Assembly: GCA_949152435.1 (NCBI GenBank)
Contig: OX424576.1
Location: 138,697,456 to 138,761,455 of the forward strand
Length of the DNA stretch: 64,000 nucleotides
Source: Gastracanthus pulcherrimus
Taxonomy: Eukaryota; Arthropoda; Insecta; Hymenoptera; Pteromalidae
Reading direction: 5' to 3'
Both the position numbers and the translations under genes were made by a program. Below the pieces are notes generated by a model that worked only from the letters and a program-made list of their open reading frames with translations, searched no databases and was not told where the DNA came from. This document shows, one piece after another, positions 23,026-35,325 of the stretch; positions within the stretch are counted from its first letter, which is position 1; each line of letters begins with the position of its first letter.

Positions 23026-26000
23026 TCAGTGTGCGTTATACGAGTTGGAGTTCAAACCACGTGATTTTATTATTCGATTTATCCATTGCGATCCTGCGGT
23101 TACGTCGGCGTAAAGTCCCGGCTTGTATTTCTTATTGCACACAGCGATCGATGCTATTCCCACTTGTACGTAGCGGCCTTTATCACTTTTCAGTGGACAA
23201 ATGATTGGACTGCCGCCGTTACCCTAAATATCAAAGATTTTTATTCAAAAATATTTTCAAAATTTTAAAATACGTAATCAAAGAAAACAAAAAATTAGTA
23301 ACAGTACATTGAATAAATTTAATGAATAAATAAAATATTTCTAATTATATTAAAGGGTATTTTAGTGTAATATAATTTCTTTTTTTGAAGATTTCTTTCT
23401 TCTTAAGAAAAACTAATATAATTTATTATTGTTATTATTATTATTATAATTATTATTACTATTATTATTTATTGCTGTTTCATAAACATTCATTAATATT
23501 TCAAGAATATCTAGAAATGTATGCAATTGGAAATAATCATATATAAAACAATCATGGCTTTCATGATTTAACCGGCTCCGATTTTCTAAAATAAAAAAGT
23601 AAAAATTCATTCTCTTTTAGTATTACGTGGGTTATCGTTCCAATCAAAATAAAGATAAAATATATTTTTCTTTTTAGTTATTATAGACATTTAAATATAA
23701 AAAAGAAAGAAACTAGAATATTAAAACTTACTTTCCAATGTGCCAGAATTTAATTTCTTTCCAAACGTTATTCTGTATTTTTAGAAGGAATAATAGTCAA
23801 ATTTTTTCTAATTAAGAAAAATTTGTATTTTCCTTTAGATATGTATCAGATTAAATCATGAAAGCTGCAAACTACTTTTTCTTTTATGGAATATGTTAGA
23901 AAAAAACTGATTTTAAAATAATGAGATTCAATCTTTAGTATATACTAAATTAATTGTATAATTAGCAAACATTATAACATGAAATGTTAATTATAGAATG
24001 AAAATAAATATTACTGATTACCGTGCATGGATTCGCTAATCGATCATCACCAGCGCACAAGATACTTTCCTTTAATTTGTACTGATTATTATCGTAACTC
24101 ATTCGAAAGACGTTCTCACAGGTCTTACTAGGAATAACGTTTAATTCAGATTTTTTGAGACTACATCCCCTTTGATCGCAGCTGTTCTGATTGACAGCTA
24201 AAATTGAACATACTTAGTAAATCTAATAAATTATTATAACGGATCATAATCGGTTATTATTATTTACCGGCACGACTTTCACCCCAGCCAGTTTCTATAC
24301 ACTCGGACTTATCGTAATTATTGTGTGAATTTTCCAAGCAAATCGAATTAACATTTCCATTTGATTTCGCTGGTTCAGCGAGTATTAGGAGAGCGTAATT
24401 ATTAACGAAGGACTCCGGATCAAAATTTGGATGAATGTGTATCGAATCCACTTTCAAGTCTTGATGAGGCTCATTCTTTGGTTGCCAGTTGTTTGATCCG
24501 ACGCGTACTATTAAATCTGCTGCTCTAACTCTAATTACAAAAGCATATTTATGGTGAATTATGTGTTTTTAAATAAATGTCAGTTAAGGAGCGTCTCTGC
24601 TCAAAATTCTAAAATCTATTTTATTCCCGGAAATTGAAAATTTTAATGTATCTTTTATAATGCATATTTAAATAAGATCCTTCACCATGTTTCAATAGAA
24701 ATAAGTAAATATTAATGAATCGTAATTGTTGATTTCAAATATTTAAAACATAAAAATTTTTAATTTAATTTTACTTTAAAATTTTCCTTGTATACGAGAA
24801 TTTTGCTAATATATTTACACTTTGTTGACAGATATTTACACGATTAGAAAATTTGTGCATCCTTTCTATAAATCAGTTATTTTTAACTATCATACTGAAT
24901 CTTTTTTAAAGTAAATAAATACTTACACAAAATAAAAATAGCTAGAACAGTAAATAACTAAAATGGTTATAAAATAATAATCACTTATATTAAACAAAAT
25001 TGTAACGTCATGAGTATAGGATATTGTGCGCTAAAGAACAGTTTCTTAAAGTGATTAAACTCTTTAAATTCGTTTATTATGTACATCTTAGTATCCTTAT
25101 GTGTTTACTCCTGAAATAGTTTCAACAATTAATGTTTTCTTCTTTCACATAAATAATTTGTGAATTTTTTTTAAGCGATAGTAAACTACTTAAGGAGTAA
25201 AACGAGATCTGAGATAGTACAAATTAATGTATGGTAAAATAAATTAATCATTTTGAGTAAGTTCTCTTAGTGGACAATATCCACGATTGTGACATCATAA
25301 TTTTATTATGACGATGTCTTTTCTATTTCATGCAGTACGCTACACTTACATATATTGTCGCAAATAGCTGATCTATAGGTAAAGAACCTCCTTACCTTAA
25401 AGTGATAATCTTCCAATCAGAAATATTTATGACAATTTTTCAAAAAATAAATGATTTTTTCTAAATGAATTTATCTTATCCCATTTTTCAATTCACAAAG
25501 TAAAAAAAATGCAATGGTCGAAAGGTCCCTGTTCGAATAACCGAAAGGTAAGAGCTCAGGTATCAGAATTCTCTCGAAGACAACAAACGACCACCCGCCA
25601 AATCACCAACTCCCACTAACTTGTGCACTTCCTTGGCGGAGGTGAGCACGGCCTTCTCGTTTATCAGCGAGCCCCCGCAGTGATAACTGCCCTCTGCCTG
25701 ACAATCGCCGCCGTAGCTGTCCTTCCTCAGGACCGCGACCATCCAGGGGAACTCGCCACGCCGGGCATTGGCGTTCGCCCCGAATCCTCTGTCGTCGCCC
25801 TTGCGGTGGCCGCAGATCCACTTGCCCGGCGCCGTGGGCGCAGGCTTCGGGGTGCTCGTCGACTTGGGCTGGGAGGTGTCCGCGTTGTTGTTGCCCTTGC
25901 TAAGGTCGCAGCAGACGTCTATCGCGTTCGAGCAGGACGGACGATCCCTGGTGCGATGGACGGTGGTCAGTGATCAGGGTGGAGAATTGTGGAATTGTTT

Positions 26001-27017
26001 CTTGAACTTGTTTTTGGAAAGTTTGAAACGTAAGTACGAGGGTGGCAAGAGTGACGCAGAAATGCTAGCTTTGCGTGTCAGTTGAGTTGAGTCGTTGAGC
26101 TTATTAACGTGTTATCTTGTGCGTTGTAGGAATGTTACCAAAATATTTATGCGACGTTACTGATTGAGGTGAGCTGATTCATATGTTATTTTGAAACGTA
26201 CGAGAATTTTGTAAAAGTAATATTGAAAACGACAAAATAGGAGGCACTAATCTATTGGATAGTATAACCAAAATACGTTTCTACAACGTTTCTTTTTACA
26301 CTAAAATCGGACAATAGAGCTCTCAAACTGCGTTTCTGCGACGATCTTGAAACATTCGTACTTATACGTTTTTGAGTTTTCAAAAACATATTGGAGAATC
26401 ATTTGAATTTCAACATTCAGGTTTCGTTCACCCTTCGTGAATCATCCCATTAGCAATAGAATGTTGTACGATACAAATTTTTCATTAAAACCGATTACTT
26501 CTATTTGCATCCTTTACAGTAATGTGATACATTTTTGCAGAAAAAGTGGCAGTTTTTTTATCTCAAATTTCAAGTATTAATGTGATATATTTGCATTATA
26601 CATAGTAATTTTTTCTCAACGTTCCATTTCAAAGAGAATCTCATATTTGAGACAACAAAATATTTTTATTTAGCAGAGCATAGAGTTTTATGATAAAAAA
26701 TACATTTTAAAATTATTTTGTACTTATTATTATGCAGCTGTTAAATTTACAAATGTTGGCACATCCTTTGAACGTTGACCAATTTGTAATAATAGAATAG
26801 CTTTTATTTTTAAAGTTGTGAATAGTAGTTCATCGATTACTTACTCGCCATCTTCGTATGTAAGCAGTTCATGATAGTCACTAACAGGCCCCTTCGAAGA
26901 ATAATCGTAATTACAGTCGTCGTAATTAACACAAATGCATTCGAGAGTATTAGCAAATACTATTTCAGGATACAGGTTGATTATTAATATTAAAGATAAC
27001 CTAACTATAAAGTTCAT
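23026..27017 (-). CDS. Clip-domain serine protease homolog (catalytically dead)
   Basis: A spliced gene with coding exons at 27017-26845, 25947 to about 25609, about 24525-24268, 24197-24022 and 23223-23026. Phases match at three junctions (GA|G, G|CT, ACG|GGT) with GT/AG borders; the exon 2/exon 3 border is not fixed. Exon 1 begins MNFIVRLSLILIINLYPEIV, a signal peptide, followed by the first clip cysteines (ECICVNYDDC). Exon 2 completes the six-cysteine clip (PSCSNAIDVCCD), then has a Pro/Thr linker, WICGHRKGDDRGFG, GEFPWMVAVLRKD and YHCGGSLINEKAVLTSA. Later exons give ADLIVRVGSNNWQPK, FVNNYALLIL, CIETGWGES and GNGGSPIICPL. Catalytic His, Asp and Ser are replaced (TSAKE, NNYALL, GNGGSP). 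Such secreted homologs are known in insects as cofactors of prophenoloxidase activation or immunity; that role is inferred from the family. Predicted length is about 380 residues, usual for the family. Confidence 0.92.
23424..23471. repeat. (ATT)n microsatellite in the last intron of the protease homolog
   Basis: An imperfect ATT/TTA run in the intron between the last two coding exons (24021-23224). Confidence 0.8.
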
Positions 27018-27386
27018 CGTAAATAAATAGGATATGCAACGTCCTAAACTTCTCGCAAACAAAGTATGAAATAGTTGCCTTTTAAAATATATACGTCTTT
27101 AAATTGTAGTCACACTATCTTTTACGTGAGAAAGAATTCATTAAGTACAAATAAAAGAATACTAATATTGAAAAATCCTTAATAGAATACATTTCAACAA
27201 TTATGAACATTTATCGCAGAAGTATAAATACAAAAGAACATTCTAAGAAATAAATAAAAATATTTCGTAAATAATTTTTAGTAAAAATGTATTATACAAA
27301 ACTTGTTTTTCAATCTATGTATTATAATTAAGAGCCGAATAAAAATGTTATTTTTCAATATAATATTGATCGGAAATGTACTCACT

Positions 27387-27445
27387 GCTTGTGTCCTGCT
27401 TTGGTTGATTTCCAGGTGACGTGGCCCAGTTGACTTTCATCTCCT
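27387..27445 (-). other. Possible small exon upstream of the protease homolog
   Basis: On the minus strand a GC-richer 59-base segment lies between TTTTAG (acceptor-like) and GTGAGTAC (donor-like). It includes GAGATGAAAGTCAACTGG. It lies 5' of the signal-peptide exon, so it could be a 5' noncoding exon of that gene, an exon of another gene, or chance. No protein similarity is visible. Confidence 0.25.
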
Positions 27446-28980
27446 AAAACAAAAAAATAATAATACATTTAGTCCTCGATTTTGGTAAGGTCATGTAATC
27501 ATGTTTATATTTTTCAAATAAATATACCATTATAGTCGAATAAAGAATCGTTGTCTATCATTTTCATAAATACAGAAAAAATACGTATTCTACAACAAAT
27601 ATTACGTAAACTATACGTAGTATCATAAAAAAACAAAATCTACAAACTGTATGCATATTAACCAATTCTTTAATTGTACCCCAGCGATAAATTGTTGTAA
27701 CATAATACAGTTAATTATCTTGTGAACATGTAATGGGCATTAGTAGTGGTAATGAAAATTTTGAACGCAAACACTTTTACGCATGCTTGCGTCAATGTAA
27801 ATACACGCGTTCGTTGGCTGCCTGTAAAAGGAAATTAATTCCTGCCATAGCAGTAGGTACAGGAAGGTCGAAGGGGTGAGCAGACAGTTAATGGAAAAAG
27901 GTTGTCATACGACACTTTGGTGAAAAGTGTCAATTCCATGCATGCAAACGTCGCCGTATAACCCCAACGGACGCCGTAGGATTGATTTTTCATAAAGGGT
28001 ATAAATGTGTTATGAACGTGTCGTTCATAGATTTAGAATTCTTAAATTATACAGCTTATGCTGTGATTAAATACAATATGCCTTTGTTCTCTAAAATTTA
28101 ATGCTGTTATTTTTTAGTGTAGTAAAAAATATATAAATTTTAAAGTTAAATTAATGTAAATGGATAAATTATAAAATAAATTATTTTTACAGAGTACATT
28201 ATATTCTCTATATAAGCACTGTGTGGAAATAAGTAAATATATCAAAATTTCATTATATAAATTTATTAAATTAATATTAGTTATTATTATAATGTCTTAT
28301 TCACCTCAAAACATAATTTTAAAACATAATTGGGTTTCAGAAATATTTTACAGATATTTAATCATCATTTATTAATTAATATTTTTAACTTAATAAATAT
28401 TCAACATTAATATTTAATAATTTACTGTAGACATGAATAATTAATGTTCAAAATATCCCGCAGTATAAACAAGTCTAGTGAGACACCATTAGAAAAAGAA
28501 ACGTAAATTATAAGTTTCAAAATTATTGAATGTTTATGGAGTCTATTTATACTTTTCGTATTTAGTATTTTTAAGTGATTAGCAAATACTACTGAATTCT
28601 TACTTAAAATAATCGTAATATATAGCTTGTTATCTATTCATCACGAGAAACAATCATATCTAAAACTTGTGTACAATTCTTTGAAACACTATGAAATATA
28701 AAGACGCAATAGAAAAAAATTTTTACTTGCAATAAAAGAAAATAATTACTTGAGTTACTACTTAAGCAATTACTTGAATTATTACTTAAGCGATTGCTTG
28801 AGAAATAACTTAAGATCTAACATCGGCGCCTCCAGTCTCGTGCCAACCACAAAGATTTGGTATGACCTATCCTACGGAAGGACGGAAGAATAAGCAGTAG
28901 CTATGCATTTTGTTTAAATAAATATTCTAATTATTTAAATAAAATCCAACCCAAACCAACCAAAATGATCAATTCAGCAC
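27446..28980. other. AT-rich intergenic DNA
   Basis: No gene seen. A modestly GC-richer patch with GCATGC and ACACTTT...AAAGTGT words occurs at about 27780-28000. A cluster of ACTTAAG/ACTTGA words lies at 28745-28815 and is listed separately. Confidence 0.4.
28745..28815. promoter_or_regulatory. Cluster of spaced ACTTRA(G) words
   Basis: Six copies of ACTTGA or ACTTAA (with variant GCTTGA) occur in about 70 bases at spacings near 14-15 bp, often joined by ATT. They form imperfect direct repeats. Such words resemble NK-2 class homeodomain sites, but the cluster may simply be a small tandem repeat. Confidence 0.3.
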
Positions 28981-29460
28981 CCTATTTCACATAATCTGCG
29001 CAAACCATCGTGTCGCATAGCAAGCCCATTATTCTTTCGCTCGCCAGAAGCAAACACCGAAGCGCCATCCGCGCAAACAGCACCGCACCACCACCGCACA
29101 AGGTGTTTACGCGGGTATGATTTGCCCTGTAATTAGATATAGTGATTACACATGGGCCGCTAATGTCTGGCCGCCAGCGCTTGCGCGCTATTTGTTTGTC
29201 GTCGAGTGTATATAGCAACAGTAGCCACGGACGATGTTCTTGCGGGCGTATCGCCTCGGAAAATCAAAGTGCCATGGCCATCTGCGTAATTAAACGACAA
29301 ACACTCGTCTTCCCTCGGCGAGGGTGCGCGCTGGTTGATATTACCAGCGAGGAGTAGATGTCTTACGCGATGGTAAATACACGACGCGACACTGAATTTA
29401 CACTTGTTTTGCGGTAAAGTGGCGGTTTACTGGGTTGGAGTGATTGCGTTCTGGCGTAGT
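28981..29460. other. GC-richer island
   Basis: A CpG-rich block with GCCAGCGCTTGCGCGC and GGCCGCTAATG words. Frames on both strands match no family known to me. A candidate regulatory module by composition only. Confidence 0.35.
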
Positions 29461-30028
29461 GCTGCATCAGATTTATATGGCTCTATGATAAAGAGTTCAA
29501 TATTTTTGGGTATAATAATAATATATAATAATAAAAAAAACGAATACAGTCGACTGTAAAATATTTGTTGTAAGTGTCTCAAATTAATATACTCAAAAAA
29601 GATTCATTATAGATGATTTAACTATTTAATTCAATATGCGACCTACGCCATCCCAACTTGAGAATTTGAGTATTTTTTGATTAAAAGAATACTAGTCGAC
29701 GTATTTCGATTTGTACTTTACTTCTACAATTATAATTAGCATTTGTACAATTTTTTAATGCTTGGTATAGTTAAAAAATGCATTATTTAACGAGATATCA
29801 ATATTTGATGGTATGAAGAAAATTCAGATTCAAATTTCATTTTTTATTAAACAACTAAGGGGGACAATTAAAAGTACGAACGTAGGAGTAAAGTGCAAAT
29901 CAAAATACATCAACTAGTATTGTTTTTATACGAAAATACGCAAATTAGCAGGCTGGGGTTATGAAGATCAATACATATGTTGAAAAGAAAATTGTGATTA
30001 GAAATTTATATTTAAGAAAATGTATCGC
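29461..30028. other. AT-rich intergenic DNA, nothing recognised
   Basis: No feature supported. Confidence 0.4.
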
Positions 30029-30433
30029 TTAAGGGGTCACTCTACGATCTCAGCAATAATTTGATGAAAAATAACTAAATGGCAATTGCAAAAAAGGTCG
30101 AAAATTTCAAATGTCCGCCATTTTGTTATTTTTCATCAAATTTTGTTTATTGAGCTACCGGCTATAGCGAAAAGCTTATTTTTTAATAACCCGTCCACTT
30201 TTTTGCTTTCAGGCTCTTCAAAGTGGAGATATCACGTCAACCAGATTGTAGTAGGGTCAACGTCAGGCAGCCGGACCAGCCAGATTTTACATACAAAACA
30301 AAAATAAAAAATATTTTTTATAAGTGTGAAACCTCTTCTTTTATTTGCAAAAAGTTTGAATGTTTTAAATAAATTTTTCTATGAAAAAAAAATTATTGAA
30401 AATTATTGCTGAGATCGTAGAGTGACCCCTTAA
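30029..30433. mobile_element. TTAA-flanked MITE with 33-bp inverted repeats
   Basis: The left end TTAAGGGGTCACTCTACGAT followed by CTCAGCAATAATTT is repeated in inverted orientation at the right end (30400-30433), perfect for about 33 bp. TTAA at both ends is the target duplication. Total 405 bp with no intact ORF. TTAA targeting with G-rich termini is typical of piggyBac- and Kolobok-type elements; which one is not decided. Confidence 0.92.
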
Positions 30434-30705
30434 TGTAAAAAGATTTAATATTATCAACCGCCTAATGTTCTCAAAATAGGTTGCAACCAATTCACTTGTA
30501 TACTTATATACGTATAAAATTATTGTTATCGAAATTTTGTTTAACCGTAGATTCAAACAATTCAAGGCACTACTGTCGAAACATCTATTTTTAAACATAG
30601 CCAAAGTTTCAAAAAATTAATTTTACATTTGAATTAATAAATATCCGTAAATTCCATATTTTTAAAAAATCGGTTTTAATTATCAATGTTTTACGGCGGC
30701 TATAA

Positions 30706-30998
30706 TAGAGTAGTGATCCCAGTATTTGGCCACTTTGACTATTTTCTCTTAAAAAATAAACCCGTAGACAAGATATCGCTAGATTAAATTTTTTTTAATT
30801 ATGTATACCATTTAAACATTTAAGTCTGACATTAATGTGGTTCCGTCGCGTAGTCCCGTATCTACGCGGGGCCCCGTGGGGGCGGCACATATATTTTTTT
30901 CTAATAACCCACGCAATTTTCATAAAAATAATTTAGCATTAATTTTCATAGTTATTGACATAAATATATGTTATGATACATAAAAGATAACAACAATA

Positions 30999-31043
<45 letters not shown>

Positions 31044-31859
31044 TAATTTTAGCTTTTAATTAATATATTTTTTAAATTTACTAACAACCGGGTATTTTCC
31101 ATAAATAATCAGAAATCTATAAACAAAAAGCTACAATCTTTTGGTAGTTTTATAAAGAAATCATGGTTTTGAAGTACCTATAGGCATAAATGCTGATTTT
31201 TCCCTAATAGTCTGTGTTACACGTTCTAATTAGAATGCTTGAAACATATACTTTCAGTGGGAATTTAATTTTTGGTTAATAATGGATTTTGAAAAAACGA
31301 CGGAGCCACCTTGAAATAGTTCAAGAACCATAAAATAAAAATTGTTTTCGATATGTGCTTACAGGTGGTCGACTACTATAATTTTTTTATTTTTTGCTAA
31401 ATTTTAGTTGTCGGTCGAGCCTTGTCGGTAACCCATATCCATAGCCACCTTTAATTGTAATGATAATTCCAATTAATTTATATTTAATTTCATTCAGTTA
31501 TTATTTATTCAATCTTTTATAGCTAAACTTAAATCATAGAACTATTAAAAAGAATAAACAATGTTTTTAAAGCGCGATGTATTGCCTTAAATTGTCTTGG
31601 TCGACTACTAGCGATCAAGCGGCTGAGTACTAGATTTCGGTGGTCGATTACTATCGATTTTGTCATATTTTATTAAAACACATATTATAATTATATCCTG
31701 TAAATAATTTAAGGAAGAATAAACATTTTATCAAAAACTAGACTACATTTAAAATGTAATAGAATCGGTAATTTATAAACAAAGATGTTTCTTAATTTTT
31801 TGTTCTAGCTTGAATACATGTTTTTCCTTAGATGACCGACTATTGGGGCCACTACTCTA
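30706..31859. mobile_element. Inverted-repeat element with TAGAGTAGTG termini
   Basis: The left end TAGAGTAGTGATCCCAGTAT and the right end (minus strand) TAGAGTAGTGGCCCCAATAG agree over about 20 bp. Inside, GGTCGACTACTA occurs near 31368 and 31600, with variants GGTCGATTACTATCG (about 31641) and GACCGACTATTG at the right end, so terminal words recur in the interior. It also contains a TA microsatellite. No transposase ORF. About 1.15 kb. Confidence 0.65.
31002..31042. repeat. (TA)n microsatellite
   Basis: About 40 bp of perfect alternating TA. Confidence 0.95.
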
Positions 31860-32340
31860 TGTCACATCTCGAGAAAGAGACTATGACATGCAAATTTTGT
31901 ATAACCTTATTTTTAAAAGTCCCTTATACGTTTTGAAATTCGATTGAAATATTGAATTTTGTATTATCACATCCAAAGTGTACCCTGCACTTATCAGTCG
32001 ATTTTACAAGGTTAAGAAACATGGTGACTAAAAGGGTTAACTAATATTATATAATACGTTATATCATAGATTTTATAGTATACCTTATTTTTATTTCATA
32101 CTTCGTAAGCTAGTTAATGATAACATCAAGAGCAGATAATTCCTCGATTACACATACGTATTACGTATATACACACTGACCAACTGCGCCACTTGACCTA
32201 TACACCATAATCTCAAGAAAATTACCATCTAATCCAATTCCATCCCACAATTTCCAACAATTCAAGCGACCACACTACAAACCACCCACTCCAGCCGTAA
32301 CAACTCTGCGCACCGCTAACTCCAAATTACTTGTGTACCG
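31860..32340. other. AT-rich intergenic DNA, nothing recognised
   Basis: No feature supported. Confidence 0.4.
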
Positions 32341-32960
32341 TAAACAATCATCAAAACGGATGCTGCCGCATGAAATGCAGCAGGATCGCTACGCATATCA
32401 ATGCACTAGTCGTCATCATACGCTCATCACTTTGACGCATCCACAGGAAATCGTATAGACCCGCGTGTGCCTTTCCCGTCCGGCCCCCGATGTACACACG
32501 TGACTGGCAGCCCACGCGAGAGCCGACGGTGATCGTCACTCGGCTGTCATTTTCCTCATTAGAGTAATTTAACGCGGGCGCGCGCGCGCTCGTCATCGTT
32601 AACGCGCGTACGTATCGTTTTCCTTCCTTTGTCGCAATTCCTCCCTTTGCGTCGCGTCGCAACGCGCGAGAACGAGAGTAAACCGCAGATCCGAGCCCAT
32701 TAGTATCGGCCCGGCGAGCGCGCGTCCGCGCGATAATTGAGTCGAATTATAATGGCCGCGGGTACGGATGCGGGGTCGCGTGTGTAATGTGACGGTGGTG
32801 GTGAGTATCTGCTGGAAGGGTAAAATAGAGAGGGAGAGTGTAGGGTACGAGCTCTGATAGTGTGGGTATTGCAGTGGTTTTTTCTAGGGGATTTGTCAGT
32901 ATTCGTGTTGGTGGTGGTGAGAATTTGATGCGGAAAGAGTTTTGGGATGGATGAGGATTT
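32340..32960. other. GC-richer island
   Basis: One of the longest islands in the window, with GCGCGCGCGC (about 32579-32588), many CpG dinucleotides and ATAATTGAGTCGAATTATAATGG-type AT cores flanked by GC-rich DNA. No coding frame is convincing. It could be a promoter or enhancer. Confidence 0.4.
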
Positions 32961-34010
32961 TGATTTCGATAGAAGTGCGTAAAAAGATTAAATAGTACCA
33001 GAAAAGCTTTTGTCTCAGTTTTGTTTGTGCTCGGGTTTTAATTGTACCTAGTCTAACAGTACCCGGACTTTTGGCTCTTTTGTAAAAAATAACTAATCAA
33101 TAGTTTACTTGTATCATCCTGCCTTTGTGATATATTTTGTCAACCCCGCGTTATGTCTGAAACTGCGTTTCACACTGTTACGGATTGCAATTGCTAAGGA
33201 TGATATTTAGCTTGGGTTTTTATGAGACATTGCACTTTTGTCGTTTTCGTTTGCATTAATATTGTTTATTTATTTATTTACAGCCATCAATGGCGCACGC
33301 TTTAGCCGGATGAGCCACGGAGCCTCTTTTACATATATTTCTAAGCAATGGAGAAAAAGTTTTTCTTGAAAATATTTGTATTATAAAACTAATATTCGAC
33401 GAATATTTATTGCGCTTTAAAATACGTATTAGGTGCTTCTGAATGTAAGGATACATTAATTAATACAAAATAGGTATAATTTACCTGAATAACAGATTTA
33501 GGTTAGTGTTTGCATTAAACTTTTTGTATACAAATAAGGTGAATATAAATACTTAAAGGAGTATGGAAAGGTCCCATACGCATTGCTTGCCACGGAAAAT
33601 CTGTTTTCTAGTTTCAAATAATAACGGAGTTTTTTGAAATGTAAACCAGTCAACGCTTATACTATAGTTCTCCGAAAAAAATGTTCGATTGTGTAAAAGA
33701 GGTTTACTATTACTCTTCGTATTTGTATAAACGTTATTTAGTTAAGTTTTCAAAAGATTCTGTTATCATGTGGATTCAGAAAATGTGTTACTTGAAATTG
33801 AAAAGTACTCGTATTTCACGTCCTCTTAAGTTGTGTGAGTAATCATAATTATTTATAAGTTTATTTATACAGCAGCTTAAATAAAGTACAACTCGCATAC
33901 AAAAAAATAAAAAATATCACTCAACTTTTGACTATCTGCGTACCAGATGGACCCCATTATCATACATACTCATTCTATTTATTCTGGACAAGGTTTTTAC
34001 TCTAACGCTT
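32961..34010. other. AT-rich intergenic DNA, nothing recognised
   Basis: No feature supported. A short non-AT patch near 33285-33340 (CCATCAATGGCGCACGC) has no assignable identity. Confidence 0.35.
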
Positions 34011-34014
34011 ATTA

Positions 34015-35325
34015 TTATTGCTTCTTTAAAGAAGAAGCTTTGTGATAGTAAAAATAAAGTTTTATTACAAACATATTAGAAACATGTTTTGAGACATAAG
34101 TGTGTCTGCGTGTGTGTGCGTGTGTGTGCGTGCGTGTGTGTATATGTACATGCGTGTGTGTGTGTGTGCGCGCGTGTGTGTGCATGTGAGTGTGTGTGTG
34201 TGTGTGTGTTTGTTTGTTTGTTTGTTTATGAGTGTGTATGTATGAGGGCATTAATATCTCGAGTAATCCACGGTAAAATTTGATTGTTTCTTTTTACACG
34301 AAGGGAACAATAATAATTTTTTTCTGAACTCCGACATGAAATAGGTCTTTTTTCATGCCTTAAAGTAACGTAGAAAATCGAGCATTTTCCGCATATTTGT
34401 AAAAAGTGTGAAAAAAGATTCATTTAGCGGGGTAAAAGTAATTTTTACCCGAAAACCGAGGAAAAATGACTTTATTCCCCGCATTTGCCTTCGCCGCCCA
34501 AGACTCCGACTCGTGCCGAATACCTCACCCTGTGTGAAATTGAGTGTGTCCGGTAGAATATTTTTATTTTAATTTTTATTATTTGTACGTGCTAAGTATG
34601 AGGTCGTTGAGGATGACCATTTAGATGCGTATTTTTCCAACCTAATATTTTTAAGCTAGGTCGATTTATAAAAGGATCTGGCCAATGACGCGCATATTCT
34701 TTTATTGCGGTAAGATCTGCGGAACACGGTGCTGCGTACTTTCAGTTTACGGCTGGGGAAACCCAATCCGGTCCGTCGGCTGCTTCGTTGACGATAGAAG
34801 TACGTCTGGGCCAGGTAGTAAGGGCCATTGGCCCGAGGTATCATGTAAGCCGTAGTGCGAAAGCTCCGGCAGTCTCAGCATCGACACGACAATATGCACA
34901 TCCTGCAGTGCACTATGTATTCTCCTATTTCTGTTAAGTTTTTAATATAAGTGTTCTTAATCACAATTTTCTCAAGTTATTTTTTCCCATTCCTACCCTA
35001 TGAAAACACCCTCGCTAGAAAAAGCTAATTTTCTCCCCTTGTTGTACAATGTACTATTTTAGTTTTTTCGATTAGTTTTCGCTTTTAGCGATTTTTCGGT
35101 TTTAGTTTTTCGGGTTTTTTGGTACAAGGAGTTTTTTTGGTAGAAACAATATACTCGATCCAATGAAAAGGCATTTGAAAGAGCATAAATTTACCTATCT
35201 CTTACCACCCAAAATTTTGAATTAGGTGTTTCCTTTTTTTTGTTACACCCGGAAATGTCATTTTTTGTTTAAACAGTGATTTCTCTGAAATATATGTTAC
35301 AAATTTTTATAAAAAAATTGAGGTA
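34015..35325 (+). repeat. Dispersed repeat family, copy B (interrupted)
   Basis: Segments 34015-34310 and 35045-35325 align in order with copy A at 21531-22020. The intervening about 740 bp (roughly 34310-35045) have no counterpart in copy A, so they are either an insertion here or a deletion there. The intervening DNA includes a GC-richer stretch (34480-34890) with no recognised gene. Confidence 0.7.
34100..34225. repeat. (TG)n-rich microsatellite in repeat copy B
   Basis: A TG-rich run with TGCG variants, ending in (TTTG)n. The overlapping His/Thr-rich and Cys/Val-rich frames are repeat artefacts. Confidence 0.9.

Noticed and set aside
25603..26085. Long plus-strand frames at 25623-25973 and 25768-26085
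   Set aside because: They are antisense to the GC-rich exon of the minus-strand protease homolog, whose reading matches the family and splices in phase with exon 1.
34015..34283. His/Thr-rich and Cys/Val-rich frames
   Set aside because: They come from the TG-rich microsatellite in a dispersed repeat.
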